NCBI RefSeq assembly: GCF_014196425.1
Contig: NZ_JACIDR010000001.1
Location: 1-64,000 of the forward strand
DNA length: 64,000 nt
Source of the DNA: Hansschlegelia beijingensis
GTDB taxonomy: Bacteria > Pseudomonadota > Alphaproteobacteria > Rhizobiales > Methylopilaceae
Direction: 5' to 3'
Of the stretch, positions 10,485 through 18,497 are shown piece by piece. The position numbers and the translations under genes were made by a program. The notes under the pieces are model-generated. The model searched no databases, was not told the origin of the DNA, and saw nothing but the letters and a program-made list of their open reading frames with translations. Position 1 is the stretch's first letter. The number at the start of each line of letters is the position of its first letter.

Positions 10485-10605
10485 TCCCTCTCGCCCGACC
10501 CGGGACGTAGTGTGGGAGAATGACTTGTCCCGCCGGCTCGTCCGGCCGCCGACTCCCTCCGTTCGGGGTGCAGGGTCACGCGCCCGGCGGCAGCGAGGCT
10601 AGAGT

Positions 10606-12396
10606 ATGGTGAGCGAAACCGGGCGCGGAGGGTCTTTGGACCGATCGGCCCGGGGCGAGGAGCCGCTGGGCGACGAAGCCTTCGCTGCGATCGACCGGAT
10701 GACCGAAGCCCTCTGGGGACGGCTGACGGGCGGCCTGTCGCCGATGGCGTGCTCGCTGGCGCTGTTCGACTGGTCGATCCATCTCGCCGGCGCGCCCGGC
10801 AAGCGCGCGGAGCTTCTCGACAAGGCCGCGCGCAAGGCGGCCCGCTTCTGGGTCTACGCGGCGGCCGTCGCCGCAGGAGACAAGGACGCCCCCCCGTGCA
10901 TCGAGCCGCTGCCCGGGGACCGTCGCTTCGCCGATGAGGGGTGGACCACGCCGCCCTACAGCCTGATTGCGCAGTCGTTCCTGCTGAACCAGCAATGGTG
11001 GCACAACGTCACGCATGACGTGCCGGGCGTCGCCAAGCACCACGAGGAGGTGGTGTCGTTCGCGGCGCGCCAGCTGCTCGACATGTTCTCGCCCTCGAAC
11101 AGTCCGTTCCTGAACCCTGCGATCGTCAGGAAGACGGCGGAGAGCGCAGGCGCGAACTTCGCAAGGGGCTTCCGCAACTGGCTGGAGGACGCCAGCAGGC
11201 TGGCGTCTGGCCGGCCTCCGGTGGGAGCCGAGGACTTCAAGGTTGGCCGCGACGTCGCGGTGACGCCCGGAAAGGTCGTCTTCCGCAACCATCTCTTCGA
11301 GCTGATCCAGTACGCGCCGCAGACCGAGACGGTCGCGGCCGAGCCGGTGCTCATCGTGCCGGCCTGGATCATGAAGTACTACATCCTGGACCTGTCTCCG
11401 CGGAACTCGCTCGTCCGGCATCTCGTGGCGGCCGGGCGCACCGTCTTCTGCATCTCCTGGCGCAACCCCGGGCCGGAGGATCGCGATCTCGCCTTCGACG
11501 ACTACCGCCGGCTCGGGGTCATGGCGGCGCTCGACGCGGTGGGGGCGATCGTGCCGGCCACGAAGATTCACGCGGCGGGCTATTGCCTCGGCGGCACGCT
11601 GCTGGCGATCGCCGCCGCGGCCATGGCGCGGACCGGAGACGACAGGCTCGCGACGATGACGCTGCTCGCGGCGCAGACCGACTTCACCGAGCCCGGGGAG
11701 CTCGCGCTGTTTGTCGACCACAGCCAGCTCCGCTTCCTCGACAGCATGATGTGGAACCGCGGCTATCTGTCAGCCGACCAGATGGCGGGCGCCTTCCAGC
11801 TGCTGCGCTCGAACGACCTCGTCTGGTCGCGGCTGGTGCAGGACTACATGATGGGCGAGCGCCGTCCGATGATCGATCTGATGGCCTGGAACGCGGACTC
11901 GACCCGGATGCCCTATCGCATGCACTCCGAGTATCTGCGCCGGCTCTATCTCGACAACGAGCTCGCAGGAGGCCGCTTCATGGTCGACGGACGCCCGGTG
12001 GCGCTGCAGAACATCCGCGTCCCGCTGTTTGTCGTCGGCACGGAGCGCGACCACGTCGCGCCGTGGCGGTCCGTCTACAAGATCCACCAGCTCACCGACA
12101 CCGGCGTCACCTTCGTGCTGACAAGCGGCGGCCATAACGCCGGCATCGTGAGCGAGCCCGGGCATCCCGGACGGCGATACCGCGTCGCGCGCAAGACCGC
12201 CGCCGATCCCTGCCTCGGCGCCGACGAATGGGCCGCCGCCGCGACGGTCAGGGACGGCTCGTGGTGGAGCGAGTGGGCGGAGTGGCTCGACGGTCACTCG
12301 ACGCCGGACCGCAGGGCGCCTCCCGCCATGGGAGCGCCGGACAGGAACTATGCGATCCTGGCGGACGCTCCCGGCGACTATGTGCTGGAGCGCTGA
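10606..12396 (+). CDS. phaC: Class I poly(3-hydroxyalkanoate) synthase
   Basis: This enzyme polymerises (R)-3-hydroxyacyl-CoA into PHA granules. The 596-residue protein has the alpha/beta-hydrolase fold with the lipase-like box GYCLGG; the nucleophile is Cys327. The Asp-containing segment VGTERDHVAPW and the final histidine in SGGHNAGIVSEPG complete the catalytic triad, and WWxEWxxWL near the C-terminus is typical. Length fits class I synthases (about 580-600). The ATG at 10606 has only a weak ribosome site (CTAGAG), so initiation may be inefficient. It is the first gene of a plus-strand operon with the MaoC-Pta fusion (9-base gap) and ackA, behind the FNR-type box. No phaA or phaB is in the window, so it may be a second, oxygen-controlled synthase. 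Confidence 0.93.
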   Translation: MVSETGRGGSLDRSARGEEPLGDEAFAAIDRMTEALWGRLTGGLSPMACSLALFDWSIHLAGAPGKRAELLDKAARKAARFWVYAAAVAAGDKDAPPCIEPLPGDRRFADEGWTTPPYSLIAQSFLLNQQWWHNVTHDVPGVAKHHEEVVSFAARQLLDMFSPSNSPFLNPAIVRKTAESAGANFARGFRNWLEDASRLASGRPPVGAEDFKVGRDVAVTPGKVVFRNHLFELIQYAPQTETVAAEPVLIVPAWIMKYYILDLSPRNSLVRHLVAAGRTVFCISWRNPGPEDRDLAFDDYRRLGVMAALDAVGAIVPATKIHAAGYCLGGTLLAIAAAAMARTGDDRLATMTLLAAQTDFTEPGELALFVDHSQLRFLDSMMWNRGYLSADQMAGAFQLLRSNDLVWSRLVQDYMMGERRPMIDLMAWNADSTRMPYRMHSEYLRRLYLDNELAGGRFMVDGRPVALQNIRVPLFVVGTERDHVAPWRSVYKIHQLTDTGVTFVLTSGGHNAGIVSEPGHPGRRYRVARKTAADPCLGADEWAAAATVRDGSWWSEWAEWLDGHSTPDRRAPPAMGAPDRNYAILADAPGDYVLER

Positions 12397-12405
12397 AAGC
12401 CTGGG

Positions 12406-13812
12406 ATGACCGAGACCGTTCTGAGAAACCGCACCTTTGACGAGCTCGCGATCGGCGACACGGCCTCGCTGATGCGCGTCGTGGGGCGCGACGACATCGA
12501 TCTGTTCGCGGCGGTGTCCGGCGACGTCAATCCGGCGCATCTCGACGCCGCCTTCGCGTCCACGGACATGTTCGGCCATGTGGTCGCGCACGGCATGTGG
12601 ACCGGAGCTCTGGTCTCGGCGGTGCTGGGCGCCAAGCTGCCGGGTCCCGGCACGATTTACCTCGAGCAGCATATCCGCTTCCGCCGTCCGGTCTTCCCCG
12701 GAGACACCATCACGGTGACGGTCACCGTCAAGGAGAAGCGGCCGGCCCGGCGGATCGTGCTGCTCGACACGGTCGCGACGAACCAGCGCGGCGAGGAGGT
12801 TCTCACCGGCGTCGCGACCGTGATCGCGCCCGAGAAGAGCATCGAATGGCCGCGCGCCGAGCTGCCCGAGGTCAGGCTCCGGCGGCACGACCGGTATGAG
12901 GAATTCGTCGCGGAAGCTCGCGGCCTGCCGCCGATCGGAGCGGCGATCGTGCATCCCTGCTCGCGCGAGGCGATCCTCGGCATGATCGAGGCGCGCGACC
13001 AGGGCCTGCTCGATCCGCTGCTGATCGGTCCTGAGGGCAAGATCCGGGCGGCCGCCGAAGCCGCCGGGGTTTCTCTCGCCGGGATCCCGATCGAACCCGT
13101 GGCGCACAGCCACGCCGCCGCGGCGCGCGCGGTGGAGCTCGCGGTCTCGGGCGCGGTCGGCGCCCTCGTGAAGGGAAGCCTCCATACAGATGAGCTGCTC
13201 GGCGCCGTGGTGGCCTCCGGCTCCGGGCTGCGCACCGAGCGCCGGATCAGCCACGTCTACGCCATGGACGTTCCGGCCTACGCCAAGCCGCTGGTGGTGA
13301 CCGACGCGGCCATCAACATCCAGCCCAGCCTCCAGCAGAAGCGCGACATCTGCCAGAACGCCGTAGACATGCTGCGGCTGCTCGGCGTCGAGCAACCGCG
13401 CGTCGCCGTGCTGGCCGCCGTCGAGACCGTCAGCGCCAAGATGCCGTCGACGCTCGACGCGGCGGCGCTGACCGTCATGGCCGCGCGCGGCCAGATCACG
13501 GGCGCGCTGGTGGACGGGCCGCTCGCCTTCGACAACGCCGTCAGCCCGGACGCAGCAAGGACCAAGGGCATCGTCTCGCAGGTCGCCGGCCAGGCGGACG
13601 TGCTGCTCGTGCCCGATCTCGAAGCCGGCAACATGCTGGCGAAGCAGCTGATCTATTTCGCGGGCGCGGACGCCGCCGGGCTCGTGCTCGGCGCCCGGGT
13701 CCCGGTCGTGGTCACCAGCCGGTCCGACTCCCTCAGGACGCGCATCGCATCCGCGGCGCTAGCCAAGCTCATGGCCTCCCGCCAGACCCTCGCCGGAAAG
13801 ATGCCCCGATGA
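12406..13812 (+). CDS. Bifunctional MaoC-like (R)-enoyl-CoA hydratase / phosphate acetyl(butyryl)transferase
   Basis: The 468-residue protein is a fusion. Residues 1-145 form a MaoC hot-dog domain with the hydratase signature FAAVSGDVNPAHLD, expected to convert enoyl-CoA to (R)-3-hydroxyacyl-CoA for PhaC. Residues about 165-468 are a phosphate acyltransferase domain of the Pta/Ptb type, which exchanges acetyl-phosphate and acetyl-CoA. This two-domain form is known in proteobacteria. Position between phaC and ackA fits both halves: the hydratase feeds PHA, and the transferase links acetyl-phosphate from Xfp or AckA to acetyl-CoA. The acyl chain length used by the transferase cannot be read from sequence. 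The stop overlaps the ackA start by 4 bases. Confidence 0.9.
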   Translation: MTETVLRNRTFDELAIGDTASLMRVVGRDDIDLFAAVSGDVNPAHLDAAFASTDMFGHVVAHGMWTGALVSAVLGAKLPGPGTIYLEQHIRFRRPVFPGDTITVTVTVKEKRPARRIVLLDTVATNQRGEEVLTGVATVIAPEKSIEWPRAELPEVRLRRHDRYEEFVAEARGLPPIGAAIVHPCSREAILGMIEARDQGLLDPLLIGPEGKIRAAAEAAGVSLAGIPIEPVAHSHAAAARAVELAVSGAVGALVKGSLHTDELLGAVVASGSGLRTERRISHVYAMDVPAYAKPLVVTDAAINIQPSLQQKRDICQNAVDMLRLLGVEQPRVAVLAAVETVSAKMPSTLDAAALTVMAARGQITGALVDGPLAFDNAVSPDAARTKGIVSQVAGQADVLLVPDLEAGNMLAKQLIYFAGADAAGLVLGARVPVVVTSRSDSLRTRIASAALAKLMASRQTLAGKMPR

Positions 13813-15020
13813 GCGAACGGCTGCTGATCACCTTCAACGCCGGCTCCTCCACCGTGAAGATCGGCCTGTTCGAGCTCGAGGGCGGGCCGCGCCGGGTGGG
13901 CAAGGGCATGATCGACTTCCGGCGCGCGCCGCTGCGCTTCGAGCTGACGGAGGGGCCGGACCGGTTCGACGTGACGCTCGAGGCCCCGCCCGGCAGCGAG
14001 ATGCACGAGGTGCTGGAGGAAGCTTTCGACCGCCTGTCCTGGCACTTCGACCTCGGGCTCGTCGAGGCGGTCGGCCACCGCGTCGTCCATGGCGGGGACG
14101 CGTTCTCCGGGCCCGTCAGGATCGACGAGGCCGTTCTCGCCCAGCTGGAGGGCCTCACCGCGCTCGCCCCCTTGCACCAGCCTCAGGCGCTTCGGCTGAT
14201 CCATGCGATCGCGCGGCTGCGTCCAGAGCTCCCGCAGACCGCCTCCTTCGACACGGCCTTCCATCGCACCAACGCCGAACTGACGCAGCGCTTCGCGCTG
14301 CCGCGGGCGCTGCACGACGAGGGCGTGAAGCGCTACGGCTTTCACGGCCTCTCCTACAAGCACATCGCGGGCGAGCTGGGGCGGCGGCATCCGGAGGCCG
14401 CCGGGGGCAAGATCGTCGTGGCCCATCTCGGCTCAGGCGCAAGCCTGTGCGGGCTCGAGAACGGCGTCGGCCGCGACACCAGCATGGGGTTCTCGACCCT
14501 CGACGGCATCCCGATGGCGACGCGATGCGGCGCGCTCGATCCGGGCGTGCTGCTCCACCTTCTGGGTCAGCAAAATCGCAGCCTAAAGGATGTCGAGGAC
14601 ATGCTCTACCACTGGTCGGGGCTGCTGGGGGTCTCGGGCGTCAGCGCGGACAGCCGGGAGCTCATCGCAAGCGACCAGCCGGAGGCCCGGGAGGCGATCG
14701 AACTGTTCGCGTTCCGCATCGCCGGGGAGACGGCCCGGATCGCGTCGACGCTCGGCGGCTTCGACGCGTTGGTGTTCACGGCCGGCATCGGCGAGCACCA
14801 GCCCGAGATCCGATCCCTCGTTGCCGGGCGTCTGGCGTGGCTCGGCCTTACGCTCGACGAAGCCGCCAACGCCGCGAACGCCGGCCTGATCAGCGCGGCG
14901 GAGAGCCGGGTGGCGGCTTTCGTCATCCCCACCGACGAAGAGCAGGTGATCGCCGACGAGGCGGCCTCGGCGCTCGGCGCGAAGGACGTCCCCGTCGCAC
15001 AGGCGGCCGGCCGCGTCTGA
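13809..15020 (+). CDS. ackA: Acetate kinase
   Basis: The enzyme interconverts acetyl-phosphate plus ADP with acetate plus ATP. The 403-residue protein begins with the ASKHA phosphate-binding motif NAGSSTVKIGLFE, contains the conserved RYGFHGLSYKHI segment, the LGSGASLCG nucleotide loop and FTAGIGEHQPEIR near the C-terminus. Length is normal for AckA. Translation is coupled to the upstream MaoC-Pta gene by an ATGA overlap. With Xfp encoded on the opposite strand immediately downstream, it gives ATP from sugar phosphates without oxygen. A propionate kinase role is possible but less likely in this setting. Confidence 0.94.
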   Translation: MSERLLITFNAGSSTVKIGLFELEGGPRRVGKGMIDFRRAPLRFELTEGPDRFDVTLEAPPGSEMHEVLEEAFDRLSWHFDLGLVEAVGHRVVHGGDAFSGPVRIDEAVLAQLEGLTALAPLHQPQALRLIHAIARLRPELPQTASFDTAFHRTNAELTQRFALPRALHDEGVKRYGFHGLSYKHIAGELGRRHPEAAGGKIVVAHLGSGASLCGLENGVGRDTSMGFSTLDGIPMATRCGALDPGVLLHLLGQQNRSLKDVEDMLYHWSGLLGVSGVSADSRELIASDQPEAREAIELFAFRIAGETARIASTLGGFDALVFTAGIGEHQPEIRSLVAGRLAWLGLTLDEAANAANAGLISAAESRVAAFVIPTDEEQVIADEAASALGAKDVPVAQAAGRV

Positions 15021-15041
15021 TCGACGGGCCGGCCTTCGGCG

Positions 15042-17441
15042 TCACTCCGCAGCCGGCGCGGGCGCCCAGCGCCAGTTGCGGACCTCCGGCATGTCCTGGC
15101 CGTTCTCCCGCACATAGAGCGCGTGCTCCGTCAGCTTCTCCTGAAGGTGGCGGATCACGTGAGCGGCGGAGTCCGCCAGACCCGGCACGCGGGCCATCGC
15201 CTCCATCGCCAGATGGAACCTGTCGAGCTCGTTCAGCACCGCCATGTCGAACGGGGTGGTGGTGGTGCCTTCCTCCTGGTACCCGCGCACATGCATCCGC
15301 GCGTGGTTGGGCCGGTCATAGGTCAGGCGGTGGATGAGATACGGGTAGCCGTGGAAGGCGAAGATCACCGGTTTGTCGCGGGTGAACAGGGCCTCGAACT
15401 CGCGGTCCTCCAGCCCGTGGGGGTGCTGCCGCTTGGTCTGCAGGGCCATGAGGTCGACGACATTGACGACGCGGATCCTCAGCGCCGGAAGCGCCTTGCG
15501 CAGGATGTCCACCGCCGCGAGCGTCTCCACGGTGGGCACGTCGCCGGCGCAGGCCATCACGACGTCCGGCTCCAGACCCGCGACCTCCGTCCCGGCCCAG
15601 TCCCACACTCCGGCGCCCCTGGCGCAATGCAGCGCCGCCTGCTCGATGTCGAGCCACTGGGGCGCCGGCGCCTTGCCGGCGACGATGACGTTGATCCGGT
15701 CGTATGTCCGCAGGCAGTGATCGGTCACCCAGAGCAGGCAATTGGCGTCGGGGGGGAAGTAGATCCGCGCGATGTCCGCCTTCTTGTTGGCGACGAGGTC
15801 CACGAAGCCCGGGTCCTGGTGGCTGAAGCCGTTATGGTCCTGCTGCCAGACATGCGAGGTCAGCAGGTAGTTCAACGAGGAGATCGGGCGGCGCCAGGGA
15901 ATCTCGCGCGTCACCTTCAGCCACTTGGCGTGCTGGTTGACCATCGAATCCACGATGTGGATGAAGGCCTCGTAGCATGAGAACAGGCCGTGGCGGCCGG
16001 TCAGCAGATAGCCTTCGAGCCAGCCCTGGCAGAGGTGCTCGCTCAGGATCTCCATCACGCGCCCCTCTTTGGCGAGGTGAAGATCGGGGGGCTCGATCGG
16101 CTCCATCCAGACGCGGTCCGTGACGTCGAAGACGGCGTCGAGCCGGTTCGACGTGGTCTCGTCCGGTCCCATCAGACGGAAGTTCCGGGCCTCGGCGTTG
16201 AGGCTGATCACCTCTCTCAGAAGCCTGCCCATCGCCCGGGTGGCCTCGGCCGAGACGCCGCCGGGTTGCGGCACGTCGACCGCGTGGGCCCGGAAGTCGG
16301 GCATCTTCAGCTCCCGCCGCAGGACGCCGCCATTCGCATGCGGGTTCGAGCCCATGCGGCGATCGCCACTGGGGGCCAGCGCCTGCAGCTCCGGCCGGAG
16401 CCGGCCTCCTTCGTCGAACAGCGTCTCCGGACGGTAGCTCCGCATCCAGGTCTCGAGCACCTCCATGTGAGCCGGGTCGTTGCGGGCGTTCGCGACCGGC
16501 ACCTGATGCGAGCGCCACGAGCCCTCGACCTGATGGCCGTCGACCTCCTTCGGCCCGGTCCAGCCCTTCGGGCTGCGCAGCACGATCATCGGCCAGCGCG
16601 GCCATCCGCTTTCGTTTCCTTCTCGCCACGCCGACTGGATCGCGCGGATGCGGTCGAACACCCGGTCCAGCGCGTCCGCCATCAGCAGGTGCATCGCCTC
16701 CGGCGCCGAGCCTTCGACGAAGACGGGGTCGTAGCCGTAGCCGACGAACAGGCTCTGGAGCTCGTCATCGGTCATCCGGCCGAGCACGGTCGGGTTGGCG
16801 ATCTTGTAGCCGTTGAGGTGCAGGATCGGCAGGACGGCGCCGTCATTCGCCGGGTTGAGGAATTTTGACGAATGCCATGAGGCCGCGAGCGGCCCGGTCT
16901 CGGCCTCGCCGTCCCCGACGACGCAGGCCACAACCAGGTCAGGATTGTCGAAAGCCGCGCCGAAGGCATGCGTCAGCGCGTAGCCAAGCTCTCCGCCTTC
17001 GTGGATGGACCCTGGCGTCTCGGGCGCGACGTGGCTCGGGATCCCGCCGGGGAAGGAGAACTGGCGGCACAGCTTCCGCAGGCCGTCGATGTCCTGGCCG
17101 ATGGCCGGATAGACCTCGCTGTAGGAGCCTTCCAGGTAGGTGTTCGCCACGAGTCCCGGACCGCCGTGCCCAGGCCCGCAGACGTAGAGGACTCCCTGGT
17201 CGCGGGCCCGGATGATCCTGTTCAGGTGGGCGTAGATGAAGTTCAGGCCGGGCGTGGTGCCCCAATGGCCGAGCAGGCGCGGCTTGATGTGCTCCGGTCT
17301 CAAGGGTTCGCGCAGCAATGGATTGTCGAGAAGATAGATCTGTCCGACGGACAGATAGTTCGCCGCCCGCCAGTAGGCGTCGATCAGATGGAGCTCCTCG
17401 TCACCCAGAGGGGTAGAGGCGCTTGGGCCGAAATCGTCCAT
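15042..17441 (-). CDS. xfp: Xylulose-5-phosphate/fructose-6-phosphate phosphoketolase
   Basis: The 799-residue thiamine-diphosphate enzyme cleaves xylulose 5-phosphate (or fructose 6-phosphate) with phosphate to acetyl-phosphate and an aldose phosphate. [29 protein letters not shown] and the TPP/Mg motif starting GDGEAETGP are conserved phosphoketolase segments; SHQDPG and KAPAPQWL lie in the central and C-terminal parts. Length is typical (about 790-820). The gene converges on ackA with a 21-base gap and has an FNR-type box 79 bases before its start, so the two convergent units probably share oxygen control and deliver acetyl-phosphate to Pta and AckA. Confidence 0.95.
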   Translation of the reverse strand: MDDFGPSASTPLGDEELHLIDAYWRAANYLSVGQIYLLDNPLLREPLRPEHIKPRLLGHWGTTPGLNFIYAHLNRIIRARDQGVLYVCGPGHGGPGLVANTYLEGSYSEVYPAIGQDIDGLRKLCRQFSFPGGIPSHVAPETPGSIHEGGELGYALTHAFGAAFDNPDLVVACVVGDGEAETGPLAASWHSSKFLNPANDGAVLPILHLNGYKIANPTVLGRMTDDELQSLFVGYGYDPVFVEGSAPEAMHLLMADALDRVFDRIRAIQSAWREGNESGWPRWPMIVLRSPKGWTGPKEVDGHQVEGSWRSHQVPVANARNDPAHMEVLETWMRSYRPETLFDEGGRLRPELQALAPSGDRRMGSNPHANGGVLRRELKMPDFRAHAVDVPQPGGVSAEATRAMGRLLREVISLNAEARNFRLMGPDETTSNRLDAVFDVTDRVWMEPIEPPDLHLAKEGRVMEILSEHLCQGWLEGYLLTGRHGLFSCYEAFIHIVDSMVNQHAKWLKVTREIPWRRPISSLNYLLTSHVWQQDHNGFSHQDPGFVDLVANKKADIARIYFPPDANCLLWVTDHCLRTYDRINVIVAGKAPAPQWLDIEQAALHCARGAGVWDWAGTEVAGLEPDVVMACAGDVPTVETLAAVDILRKALPALRIRVVNVVDLMALQTKRQHPHGLEDREFEALFTRDKPVIFAFHGYPYLIHRLTYDRPNHARMHVRGYQEEGTTTTPFDMAVLNELDRFHLAMEAMARVPGLADSAAHVIRHLQEKLTEHALYVRENGQDMPEVRNWRWAPAPAAE

Positions 17442-17519
17442 TCCGCCACCATTGTATTAAGCGCGAACGCTCGGTTCCAGAACCTTCCCGGACGCTATCC
17501 AGCTGCGCGCGCTGGCCAA

Positions 17520-17533
17520 TTGAGGCAGATCAA
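17520..17533. promoter_or_regulatory. FNR/FixK-type box upstream of xfp
   Basis: TTGAGGCAGATCAA fits TTGA-N6-TCAA with one deviation from TTGAT-N4-ATCAA. It is centred 85 bases before the xfp start codon (minus strand) and about 95 before the divergent unknown gene. Read toward xfp, TAGCGT (17497 down to 17492) lies where a -10 element would fall if the box is at -41.5. Confidence 0.65.
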
Positions 17534-17621
17534 AGCCGTCCGTCAAAGGGGCGAGTAGCGTCACCCTACCATAAACGCACCGAGCGCCCTCGCGCTCATT
17601 GAGCGACAGCCGATACGCACC

Positions 17622-18107
17622 ATGCGCGTCCGGACCAGCCAATCTGAGCGACCTCGCCGCCCTCTGAGCTGCCGGTTGAAACGCGTGCTGCTTCACCTCG
17701 TCCATGGCGGGGGCCAGCTTCACCCGAGCAGGCGACATGGCTACGACATCGTGGCGCCGCTCGACGAGGACGGCCGGTTGAACACCGATCTCTGGCGGTC
17801 GCATTGGGCGTACTGCCGGGTCATCCGCTTCTGGGGAGATTCTCCCTCTATGGCGGGCATGCTCAGATACCGGCCTGCAGCGCTCGAGGAAGAAGGCTGG
17901 TTCCTGGACTTCGACCCGAACTCGAAAGACGACGACCAGTTCGGGTACCGCCTCGACATCCGGAAATTCATGCCGGGCGGATATCTGTCGTTGCACGACC
18001 GGCATGATGACGTGTGCAAGTTCCAGATCGTGAACGTCTCGGAGCTGCCGGCGCAGGAGGCGCCTGCGAGCCGTCCGGAGGCCGCAGCCTCCGGAGCCGC
18101 ATCATGA
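17622..18107 (+). CDS. Conserved protein of unknown function, cytoplasmic, between xfp and narK
   Basis: I do not assign a function. The product is up to 161 residues, soluble, with no signal peptide or membrane segment. Its core (about 19-145) starts LKRVLLHLVHGGGQLHPS and contains YDIVAPLDEDGRL, RVIRFWGD and DIRKFMPGGYLSL, ending in a short strand-like stretch FQIVNVSEL and an Ala/Pro tail. The pattern looks like a compact beta-rich domain, and I recall similar small hypothetical proteins in other alphaproteobacteria. The N-terminal 18 residues are Arg/Ser-rich and may not be translated; a TTG at 17676 is an alternative start. It is divergent from xfp and shares the spacer that carries the FNR-type box, which suggests low-oxygen expression. 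Confidence 0.6.
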   Translation: MRVRTSQSERPRRPLSCRLKRVLLHLVHGGGQLHPSRRHGYDIVAPLDEDGRLNTDLWRSHWAYCRVIRFWGDSPSMAGMLRYRPAALEEEGWFLDFDPNSKDDDQFGYRLDIRKFMPGGYLSLHDRHDDVCKFQIVNVSELPAQEAPASRPEAAASGAAS

Positions 18108-18497
18108 GCAGCTTCAGGGAGAGACCGTCGCCTCGGACGCCAGGACTGCGCTTCGCCGGCGCCCCTCGCCTCCATGCAGGAGCAGGCGGCCGGAGTCTGC
18201 CCGTCCTTCGTCGTATAATCCACGGCTATAGGAAGAAATCAGGATTTCCTGTCCAATAACTGATTATCAAAGGCCTGTACGTGGCCGGAAGATGTCGCTA
18301 CATTTTTCTTTATGACTACGTTAGTTCTCCGGGTTATGTAGTTTTCGCGCCGGGCGCTAGGTTATGTATATCTACTCTCTGCTTTCAGGGCGGAGATTGT
18401 ATAAGTGCTTTGCTGGATCTGACGAGTTTTTCTGAGGGGTGATCATGCGCTTCAGCGCGCGAGGTCGCTCGTGCGCTGTGAGAGCGGAGAAATCGTC
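18108..18497 (+). promoter_or_regulatory. AT-rich leader/promoter region of the nar operon
   Basis: This 390-base gap has no credible gene. Its middle (about 18220-18420) is much richer in A and T than its surroundings, as expected for a strongly regulated promoter. It contains a short inverted repeat GAAAT-CAGG-ATTTC (18235-18248), the sequence TGATTATCA (18261-18269), and a direct repeat of GGTTATGTA. No TTGA-N6-TCAA box is present, so control by FNR is not evident; NarL-, FixJ- or nitrate-regulator sites are possible. Confidence 0.5.
18332..18368 (+). repeat. Direct repeat GGTTATGTA, two copies, upstream of narK
   Basis: The 9-base sequence GGTTATGTA occurs at 18332-18340 and 18360-18368, 28 bases apart start to start, inside the AT-rich narK promoter region. 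The first copy continues as TATGTAGTTTTC, which resembles the GTAMGTAG-TTT type of site reported for FixJ. They may be two binding sites for one regulator. Confidence 0.45.

Noticed and set aside
18254-18271. FNR box in the narK promoter
   Set aside because: TGATTATCAA contains one good half-site only; the bases required nine positions upstream (TAACT) do not fit.
18220-18420. AT-rich tract as sign of an insertion element or phage remnant
   Set aside because: No transposase, integrase, terminal inverted repeats or target duplication are visible; a regulated promoter explains it.
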